DNA from: a virus | Length of the DNA: 64,000 nucleotides | Direction: 5' to 3' (one strand) | IMG/VR virus record: IMGVR_UViG_3300023174_000075 | Span: 1 to 64,000 of that record | Shown here: positions 57,321 through 64,000 of the stretch, piece after piece | Layout of the letters: every line of letters begins with the position of its first letter | Numbering within the stretch: position 1 is the stretch's first letter | Translations under genes and position numbers: made by a program | Notes under the pieces: generated by a model | What the model was told of the DNA's origin: nothing | The model's input: the letters and a program-made list of their open reading frames with translations, nothing else | Databases searched by the model: none

Positions 57321-58337
57321 TTAAGTGTCATATTTGACAATAAATGTCATATCTGTGTCTGATGATAGAACTATTGGTTTAACTAATTTAGCAACCATTA
57401 ATAATTCATCTTCATCATTATATAAACCTATTGTTGTAACATATGGTTGAAATGCAGATCCAGTAGCAAAATCTTTAACTACACTATCAAATGATCCAGT
57501 TAATGTATAAAGATTACTACTTCCTGAAACTATAGAATTACTACCTGATATTAATGGTACAATACATTGTCCGCCATATTTTAATAAGGTTGGATTAAAT
57601 GATAAATTATAATCACTTTCTTTTACAATGCAGCGAACTTCATTTTCATATATAATATGTTCGTTTTGAAAGGAAATTGTTGTTATACCTGTTAATAAAT
57701 TTTGATAACTAGAACTTTGATTAGTTATTACTACTAATCCCTGAGCATAAAATATATTTCCAATAAAATTTACTCCTGCTGATAGACTACCAGTTAAGGT
57801 ATAATTTAGTGTTATGTAATTTAAATCAATGTATTGGTTTTGAGCTTGTATTATATCATATAAATTACCATTTCCATCATCCTTAATAAAAATGCCTGAG
57901 GATGAAATTTGAAAGCTAGCAGGTAATATTTTAGAACCATATATATTTTGATTAATACTCAATACTCCTATTGTTTCATTAGCCCCAGTAGGAAACTGTT
58001 TAATTAATAAAGGATTAATATTATAATTAAAATATGAAGCTGTTGGACGTTGTTGAGAAGCAGATTGATAAGTATCGGCATTAAACATCAATGACCCTGT
58101 ATCTAAACTACCAGTATATGATTGGTAGAACATATGGTTCATTTGACTATATATCAGTGACTGATACTGAGAGTTTGTTGTAGTGGAGTTTGATGAATTA
58201 AAAACTTCATTTTTACCAACATAATAAACAGCGTATTCATTATTTGGGGTTGTGGTATAAGGTAATACCCAACGCTTATTTGCAGCATAGGGTACTGTTG
58301 TTACATCAGCCTTGTTTAATTTTTTGAATGATGACAT
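57321..58337 (-). CDS. Tail surface protein, paralogue A
   Basis: A 338-residue Ser/Thr/Tyr/Asn-rich beta protein. It ends YVTTIGLYNDEDELLMVAKL and then VKPI, a C-terminal block shared with the next gene (YVTTVGMYNDNNELLAVAKL, then SKPL). Both proteins have a large variable N-terminal part and this conserved end, so they are paralogues by duplication, or carry one attachment domain with different exposed parts. Probably tail or baseplate surface subunits. Confidence 0.6.
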   Translation of the reverse strand: MSSFKKLNKADVTTVPYAANKRWVLPYTTTPNNEYAVYYVGKNEVFNSSNSTTTNSQYQSLIYSQMNHMFYQSYTGSLDTGSLMFNADTYQSASQQRPTASYFNYNINPLLIKQFPTGANETIGVLSINQNIYGSKILPASFQISSSGIFIKDDGNGNLYDIIQAQNQYIDLNYITLNYTLTGSLSAGVNFIGNIFYAQGLVVITNQSSSYQNLLTGITTISFQNEHIIYENEVRCIVKESDYNLSFNPTLLKYGGQCIVPLISGSNSIVSGSSNLYTLTGSFDSVVKDFATGSAFQPYVTTIGLYNDEDELLMVAKLVKPIVLSSDTDMTFIVKYDT

Positions 58338-58340
58338 GCA

Positions 58341-59342
58341 TTAATAATCTAATTTGATCCTAATTAGAGCTTCTTTAGTGAAATCTTTTGTTAATGGTTT
58401 ACTTAATTTAGCTACAGCTAATAATTCATTATTATCATTATACATACCTACTGTTGTAACATATGTTTGAGGATTATCAATTAATGTAGTGTATAATAAA
58501 TTACCATTTGCATCTATAATAGATGGGTTTGTTGTATAATTAAATTCACTATTTTTAACACGTGTGAAAAAATAACGTGATGAAATTACTTCTGATGATT
58601 TTAATTGAAAACTACCTGATGTTGCGGCTGCTGATTGAGATATAGATTGCCATAATCTAAGATGATTATTTGATACTGTGGATGTTCCTAGAGAAGAAGC
58701 AGAGATATATGGAGTTAATGACCCAGAAGCATCTAATATAATAACTCCTAAATCAGGTAGCATCATACCATAATAAGTAGTTGCTGCACTACTTGTATAG
58801 GCATTACCATTACTACCACTAATAATATAATATACTCTATTTTCACCAATAAATCTAGTTAATGATGTTGTATTACTATCATCTGTTAAATTAATTCCTT
58901 TATAATTAGCACCACTGCCACTACTTAACGTTAAATTAAATGATCCTGGAGAGAATGATTGTTTGTATTGAGCTCTAGAAACATTAATTACATATATTTG
59001 TCTAGCAGTTGTAGTACCACCATCAAAACTAAAATTAGTATTTTCATCCCCATATACTAAATTTCTATATTGACCATATACAGTACGTGATGGAGAATAT
59101 CCAGGTACAGCAGCATTAATGGGTAAAGAACCAGATCCTGATATATGACCATATTGGATATCAAATTGAACGGATGCTGTTGTTGTGGTTGGATTACCTT
59201 GATATATATCTAAATAATATTCTGTGTATCCACTTCCTGTAAAAAATGTTGATAAAGTATTAATATCCCCAGCCCATAATCCACGAACTACGGTTTCTGA
59301 ACTTATTACTGAATCATCTGTTGCGTATCTTGAAAATGACAT
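58341..59342 (-). CDS. Tail surface protein, paralogue B
   Basis: A 333-residue protein, MSFSRYATDDSVISSETVVR, rich in Ser/Gly/Tyr and beta-like, with the conserved C-terminal block described for paralogue A. Three bases separate it from paralogue A. The N-terminal parts differ strongly between the two, while the ends match, which suggests a conserved anchoring domain and a variable exposed domain. Family not named. Confidence 0.6.
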   Translation of the reverse strand: MSFSRYATDDSVISSETVVRGLWAGDINTLSTFFTGSGYTEYYLDIYQGNPTTTTASVQFDIQYGHISGSGSLPINAAVPGYSPSRTVYGQYRNLVYGDENTNFSFDGGTTTARQIYVINVSRAQYKQSFSPGSFNLTLSSGSGANYKGINLTDDSNTTSLTRFIGENRVYYIISGSNGNAYTSSAATTYYGMMLPDLGVIILDASGSLTPYISASSLGTSTVSNNHLRLWQSISQSAAATSGSFQLKSSEVISSRYFFTRVKNSEFNYTTNPSIIDANGNLLYTTLIDNPQTYVTTVGMYNDNNELLAVAKLSKPLTKDFTKEALIRIKLDY

Positions 59343-59360
59343 ATTATATTTTTATTTTAA

Positions 59361-60026
59361 TTAGGTTGTTGATACTTTTTGAATGTTAATAGGAATAGTA
59401 ATTCTAGCACCACTATCTCTACCAATTACAGTAATTGTTGTAGATAATGTAGTTAATGATGTACCAAATAATGTATTAACTGTTGTTCCAGTTAAAGTAA
59501 ATGATGTACCAATTGTTGATTTAGATAATACAGTACCTGTAGTAGTATTTAAATTTTGATTACCAACTGTAGTAGTAGTAATACCTGTACCTTGGAAAGA
59601 TGATACTAATCTAATATCAGTAATTGTGGCTACGTATCCGTTAGCTTCAAATGTACTTGTAGCACCCAAATAATTTAATGTTTGTGGTGTTAATGTTAAT
59701 GAAGCACCTTGTTTGAGGGTAATGATATTGTAACCCAAACTAATAACTGGTAGACGGGATGTACCACGTGGTAATGTTGTTAGTTTATAGCGCATTATTT
59801 GTGTATCATTAGGAAATGCTTGAATTACAGGCATATTCTCAATTGCTTCACCATAAAATGCTGATCCTGATGGGTGAGTTGGATTATACATTGTATAATC
59901 TACTTCATCATCAGCTAAAGAAAATTGTGTAATTTGAAAGGATCCGTCATTGCGAGCTAATAACTCACGACCTTTCGTAGTTAGAAGTGCATCTACTGTT
60001 ACCGTTGTAGGATTTAATATTGCCAT
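59361..60026 (-). CDS. Structural protein of the tail surface cluster
   Basis: A 221-residue protein, MAILNPTTVTVDALLTTKGR, then NDGSFQITQFSLADDEVDYT and GTSRLPVISLGYNIITLKQG. The N-terminal 95 residues look like a conserved domain (KGRELLARNDG...FSLADDEVDY) seen in tail clusters of large phages; the C-terminal half is Thr/Ser-rich and beta-like. It precedes the two paralogous surface proteins and has its own junction motif. A baseplate or fibre-base role is inferred. Confidence 0.6.
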   Translation of the reverse strand: MAILNPTTVTVDALLTTKGRELLARNDGSFQITQFSLADDEVDYTMYNPTHPSGSAFYGEAIENMPVIQAFPNDTQIMRYKLTTLPRGTSRLPVISLGYNIITLKQGASLTLTPQTLNYLGATSTFEANGYVATITDIRLVSSFQGTGITTTTVGNQNLNTTTGTVLSKSTIGTSFTLTGTTVNTLFGTSLTTLSTTITVIGRDSGARITIPINIQKVSTT

Positions 60027-60050
60027 TTTTTATTGTTTATTGTATATACT

Positions 60051-60058
60051 ATAAATAT
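60051..60058 (-). promoter_or_regulatory. ATATTTAT junction motif
   Basis: The coding strand reads CACATATTTATAGTATATAC about 24 bases before the 221-residue gene, after the stop of the leucine-rich-repeat gene. Confidence 0.42.
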
Positions 60059-60082
60059 GTGAAAAATTCAAATTTAATATAA

Positions 60083-61687
60083 TTAATTTACATTCACTGT
60101 CCAACCTTTACTTGCTAAAGAAGATGTTGTAATAAGTCCAGCTGCTGAGGGTGAGCTATTACCGGTTCCATTTAAAATTATTGTTCCATTATAGCTGCCG
60201 GCTACATTTAAATCATATAATATATTATCTACTGCTGTTTGAGATAATAAATTATTTTGAGCATTAAAATATAATAAATATGGAGATAAACTTCCTGTAG
60301 ATACTACTGTATATCCTGTTAAAGTATTATTATTGCATATAAAATATGCTAGTTGTTGATTATTTTGTAAAGTAGGAATACTACCAGTTAATGAATTGGT
60401 ACTTACATTAAAATAAGTTAATCCTGTACAGTCATTTAAACTTGGTATACTACCTGTTAAAGTATTATTATGTACATCAAAATATTTTAAATTATAACTT
60501 TTATTAAATTCAATAATAGATCCATTCAATAAATTATTATAGGCAATAAATGTTTGTAAAGCAAACGAGGATGATAATATAGGAATACTACCTGTTAATG
60601 AATTAAGACTAATATCTATACTTTGAATAGATCCTGTTGGTAATTTTAATAATATATCACTTATACTTCCTGTTAAATTTGTATTATTAAAAGTAAAACT
60701 TTGTAGATATTGACTACCTGTTAAATAAGGAATTTTACCACCTAAATTAGAATTAGTATTAAGATCTAAATTTATTATACTTGGTAAATTTGATAAATTA
60801 GGAAAAGTAGTTAATAATTCATCTATAAAATTAAGTGTAGTTAAGTTTGATAAATAAGAAGAGGTAAATGAATTTAAAACCTTACTACCAGTATGAGATA
60901 AAGTATTAATAGTACCTAAATTACCCCCATATAGATATATTGTACTTCCTGAACTTGAAACAGCTGAGGCAGTAATATTTAAAAAAGAATTCCATTGATT
61001 TAAACTACTTGTATTAGCAACGGGAAAATTTGGAGCCGTATATGTAAATGCTAAATAAGATTGAGCTTCGGTTAATGCATATATATTATATACATCTGTA
61101 ATATTAGATGATGAAAAGCTAGCTGTTAATGGAGAATTTGAGCTAGAAACATATGATGATGTTGTATTGGTTGATTGGTTAATGATTAATATGCTTGAAG
61201 TATAAAATAATCCGCTACCACTAATTAGTACAGTATAATTAGTATCTTTAATTAATGTTAAAGCTCCATTATTAAGAGATTGAGTTTGATATATACTAGA
61301 AGATACTAATGAAGAAGTATATATAGCAAATATATTATTTGAGGATGTTGTAAATATATCTGGGGTGAAATACCAATTAGTTATAAATGAAGATGTTTCC
61401 GCTGAAATTGGAGGAGATGGTAAAAGAACACCTAATGGAGATTGATTATAATATATTGTTGTATTCTCAGTAGGGAATGATGCTAAGATAGAACTTCCAC
61501 TTTTAACATATATTCTTAATTCACCTAAAGCTGAAATAAATGCTGAACCAGATGTTTCATAGGCACTAGCTGTTGTTTCTAATGTTATGTCAGAATAAAA
61601 TCTTTCACCAATAACATTACTATCTGATAGAATTGTTAATGAGGATGTAAAAGATCCAGATGATGGTATATAATATAAATTTATCAT
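60083..61687 (-). CDS. Tail protein with plant-type leucine-rich repeats
   Basis: A 534-residue protein. Residues 1-260 are Ser/Thr/Tyr-rich and beta-like (tail surface type). Residues about 285-490 are leucine-rich repeats of the LxxLxxNxLTGSIPxL type: SIDISLNSLTGSIPILSSSF, then KYFDVHNNTLTGSIPSLND, YFNVSTNSLTGSIPTLQNN and YFICNNNTLTGYT. The period is about 21-24 residues. Such repeats form a curved binding surface. In a phage tail they most probably recognise a host receptor or protect the tip. It overlaps the upstream gene by 1 base. Confidence 0.75.
   Translation of the reverse strand: MINLYYIPSSGSFTSSLTILSDSNVIGERFYSDITLETTASAYETSGSAFISALGELRIYVKSGSSILASFPTENTTIYYNQSPLGVLLPSPPISAETSSFITNWYFTPDIFTTSSNNIFAIYTSSLVSSSIYQTQSLNNGALTLIKDTNYTVLISGSGLFYTSSILIINQSTNTTSSYVSSSNSPLTASFSSSNITDVYNIYALTEAQSYLAFTYTAPNFPVANTSSLNQWNSFLNITASAVSSSGSTIYLYGGNLGTINTLSHTGSKVLNSFTSSYLSNLTTLNFIDELLTTFPNLSNLPSIINLDLNTNSNLGGKIPYLTGSQYLQSFTFNNTNLTGSISDILLKLPTGSIQSIDISLNSLTGSIPILSSSFALQTFIAYNNLLNGSIIEFNKSYNLKYFDVHNNTLTGSIPSLNDCTGLTYFNVSTNSLTGSIPTLQNNQQLAYFICNNNTLTGYTVVSTGSLSPYLLYFNAQNNLLSQTAVDNILYDLNVAGSYNGTIILNGTGNSSPSAAGLITTSSLASKGWTVNVN
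60200..60830 (-). repeat. Leucine-rich repeat coding region
   Basis: Six to eight tandem units of 21-24 codons encoding N(S/T)LTGSIP or variants (NTNLTGSISD, NNLLNGSIIE), imperfect at DNA level. Confidence 0.75.
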
Positions 61688-64000
61688 TATTGAGTAATAT
61701 TATTTTGATTAGATAAATCCACATTTAATTGTTGGAATATAGTGCCTATACTTGCTTTTATAGCATTATTAGCGTCTTGTGGTATTAAAATAGTTTGTGA
61801 TACATCACCTATAGATTTTTTAAAATTAATAATTATTGATGTTTCATCTGGTTTTGGGCGTAATATAGAAAAATTTTGACTTAATTGACTGCTAAATAAA
61901 GTTGATAATGGTTTGTCTAAATACGCTGTTGTTCGAAAAATACCTAATGCATAAGTATAATTAGTTAATACAGCGTTAGAATAAGATAATATATACCTAT
62001 CCCCCGCCCGAACTGTTGGGAGTACAGTATAGCCCCAGCTTCCAATTGTAGGGACAGTGGGAATATGACTTTGTATGGTTTGGTTTGGTGATACTTGTAT
62101 TTGAAGTACTGAAGGGTATTGAATTCCATCTGCTCCGTTAACTGCTACTGTTTTTATTAAAGGAGAAGAAGCTATTGTTAATGGGTTATTTACTCCATTT
62201 ATGTTTACAATAAATTGTTTTGATGTAGAACTCCAAATATTATTAAATAATAATGTATTTTGAGTTGAAACGGGTATTTGAAGTATACTAGCAAATCTAC
62301 TTGGTGAAGTACTAACTTGAAATGTACCTATAGTAACTGTTGGAATATTTTTTACTGTTATAGATGAATCAATTGAAGATGATATTACAGTATAATAGTC
62401 AGGATTAGGAGAAGATATTGATCCTATTCTTATTAGATCATATGGTTGTAACGGTAAAGTATCTATTACAGGTGAATAATAATTTTGAGTTGGTGTTGTT
62501 ATATCTGGAGTGAAAAGAGAAGATGTTGAAAAAATAGTTTGCATCTCTGGAGAGAAGGTAATTGTATTTTCTGTTGTTGTAAAAGACTCAAATATTTTAC
62601 TACCAGTAATAGCTAAATTATAATTATATAATATTTTGGGTGCTGCTTTATCTTGTATTTCAATATATGAGGGTTCAATATATTTTAATGAATTATTTAC
62701 ATTAAATTTAAGAGCAGATTCAATAAAGGTTTGAGTAGATGGTGGCTGTTGTGGTTTTCCTATTTCAAATTTACAACCTCTACCATATGTAAAAAATCGA
62801 TCCATATCCATTAAAACTATTCTAAATCTAAGAACTTCATTTTGAGCTAAAGATATTGTAGTACCTACTGCTCCGGTAGTATCATCAGTTAATTGAAGGA
62901 TTGCTATTCCTTTTAAAAGTGGAGTATCTATTTGATTATCAAATGAACCATTAGAAAAATTAGTAGGATCAAAATGTATAGTATTAAAATCCGAATTATA
63001 AGTCATACCGACTGATATTTCTCCTATTGTAGATATTTTAGTAGAAGCTTTATAAGTCCATGAATTTGGATCGGTAGGAGTTATTGAACCTTCTAAAAGT
63101 CCAAATATTTTAAATGTACATCCTTTACTTTGATGAAGGTATAACCAATTATCATTAGGATACTGTGTTGATAAACGTTGAAAAAATTCCAACCCAATAG
63201 AAACAGGTATATTTGCTTTTATAAAATATTGACTTGAAGGTCTAGGGGCTTTATATAGATATTGTCCTCCATCTGTTATATCTATATCCTCATTTAAATA
63301 ACCATCTTTATATGAAGTATTGTTGAATTTTAATAAATCAAAAAAATACGCAAACTTTGCAGTAGAATCTTGAGGTTTAAAATCTGCCCATTGTATTACA
63401 ACATTTGGGGTAAAAGCATATGGTGAAGGAGAGTATTTTGTTTTATTTTTTAATTGAAGCGTATTTTGATAAGTTGATGAAAATTGTGTTAAAGATAATT
63501 TTGTTGAAGCCATAGGAGAAGTAGTTTCTAATGTACCATTTCCCCACCATCCATTATAGTTTTTTGACCAACTCCATCCAAATGTATTATAATTAGCAGG
63601 TAAATCAGCAGGTGTTGTTGGTGTATTATGAGAAATACTGTTATTAGCTGGGGATTGGTTATTAAATATTGAGTCTCCACTATTAGCTCCTGTAAAGAAA
63701 TCTAAAGCGTATGATTTTAGCCCTGAAAAAGTATTGGTTGATGATCTAGGAGTAAGAGATAAAAAATTTAATACTTCATTATTTTCTCTAAATAAAATAG
63801 GATCATATGAGTATCCTCCCCTAAAAATAGTTTTAGTACCATCTAGTGTTTTTTGAAATGATGGTTTAGTAGCATCAGATAATGATAATACTACATTCTC
63901 TCCTGATTTAAATATATTTTGTACCTCTATTAAATTGTTATTTTTTAAAGTTAAATCAGTAATATTTAAATCTTTATCAACTAAATATTTTAATTGAATT
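61687..64000 (-). CDS. Large tail protein, 5' end outside the window
   Basis: The frame is open without a stop from 61690 to the right edge, so at least 770 residues are encoded and the true start is beyond 64000. The ATG at 63513 (MASTKLSLTQFSSTYQN) is an internal Met: the frame before it reads GWSWSKNYNGWWGNGTLETT and continues upstream as protein-like sequence. The part seen is beta-rich, with SYALDFFTGANSGDS, FLLEGS-type strands and NEVLRFRIVLMDMDRFFTYG. No enzymatic motif. Probably a large tail-tip or baseplate protein. Confidence 0.75.
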   Translation of the reverse strand, partial: IQLKYLVDKDLNITDLTLKNNNLIEVQNIFKSGENVVLSLSDATKPSFQKTLDGTKTIFRGGYSYDPILFRENNEVLNFLSLTPRSSTNTFSGLKSYALDFFTGANSGDSIFNNQSPANNSISHNTPTTPADLPANYNTFGWSWSKNYNGWWGNGTLETTSPMASTKLSLTQFSSTYQNTLQLKNKTKYSPSPYAFTPNVVIQWADFKPQDSTAKFAYFFDLLKFNNTSYKDGYLNEDIDITDGGQYLYKAPRPSSQYFIKANIPVSIGLEFFQRLSTQYPNDNWLYLHQSKGCTFKIFGLLEGSITPTDPNSWTYKASTKISTIGEISVGMTYNSDFNTIHFDPTNFSNGSFDNQIDTPLLKGIAILQLTDDTTGAVGTTISLAQNEVLRFRIVLMDMDRFFTYGRGCKFEIGKPQQPPSTQTFIESALKFNVNNSLKYIEPSYIEIQDKAAPKILYNYNLAITGSKIFESFTTTENTITFSPEMQTIFSTSSLFTPDITTPTQNYYSPVIDTLPLQPYDLIRIGSISSPNPDYYTVISSSIDSSITVKNIPTVTIGTFQVSTSPSRFASILQIPVSTQNTLLFNNIWSSTSKQFIVNINGVNNPLTIASSPLIKTVAVNGADGIQYPSVLQIQVSPNQTIQSHIPTVPTIGSWGYTVLPTVRAGDRYILSYSNAVLTNYTYALGIFRTTAYLDKPLSTLFSSQLSQNFSILRPKPDETSIIINFKKSIGDVSQTILIPQDANNAIKASIGTIFQQLNVDLSNQNNITQ

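Noticed and set aside
505-60058. TATAAATA-type sites on the plus strand as T4-style late promoters
   Set aside because: They would fire against every gene. The repeated placement right after minus-strand terminators and before minus-strand starts fits a coding-strand element better.
1-64000. tRNA genes, integrase or attachment sites
   Set aside because: I found no tRNA-like cloverleaf, recombinase motif or flanking direct repeat; absence by eye is not proof.

Overview
The window is one strand of a virion-gene region from a T4-like myovirus (Caudoviricetes with a contractile tail). Every gene I can support lies on the minus strand, so transcription runs from 64000 toward 1. The T4 head-tail set is recognisable mostly in T4 order: terminase large subunit, portal, prohead protease, acidic scaffold, major capsid protein, PhoH, neck candidates, gp15-like completion protein, sheath, tube, gp26-like baseplate/chaperone protein, tape measure and baseplate genes. 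The DNA is AT-rich, and start sites mostly lack Shine-Dalgarno sequences. One lysis-type protein carries a short signal peptide ending near SQ. These traits fit a phage of aquatic Bacteroidota, but the host is an inference. I saw no tRNA, rRNA, CRISPR array or integrase.

Layout from right to left. 64000-57321: tail or baseplate surface proteins, including one with plant-type leucine-rich repeats. 57310-51892: small DNA-metabolism genes (GIY-YIG nuclease, primase, RecB-like nuclease, P-loop kinase, nucleotidyltransferase fusion, deoxynucleotidase-like HAD protein). 51851-40999: a dense run of accessory genes, many beginning MIKLxxLLxEA. 40881-38255: an FAD oxidoreductase, a homing endonuclease and a displaced remnant of the oxidoreductase 3' end. 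38262-33366: small accessory genes and a possible spanin pair. 33253-22197: terminase, portal, head assembly genes and capsid. 22113-10143: PhoH, neck, gp15 and fibre-like genes. 9767-1: sheath, tube, tail chaperone, tape measure and baseplate.

The strongest new signal is an N-terminal tag. About ten otherwise unrelated proteins start with MIKL, and about ten carry an early (L/I)xE|(A/G) site, six of them exactly at residues 10/11. This matches the position and form of the T4 capsid-targeting sequence cut by the gp21 protease, and a gp21-type protease is encoded here. I infer a large set of capsid-packaged cargo proteins, including a kinase, two HExxH metallopeptidase-like proteins, a nucleotidyltransferase fusion and small basic proteins. 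They could be injected with the DNA.

Two further signals stand out. The gp26-like gene runs into an 87-codon downstream frame that has no early start codon. The overlap is a T7 slippery run placed between tube and tape-measure genes, which indicates a programmed frameshift as in tail-assembly chaperones. Also, an 8-mer ATATTTAT on the coding strand sits in about two dozen gene junctions, often just after a terminator hairpin, and is a good candidate for this phage's own promoter element.
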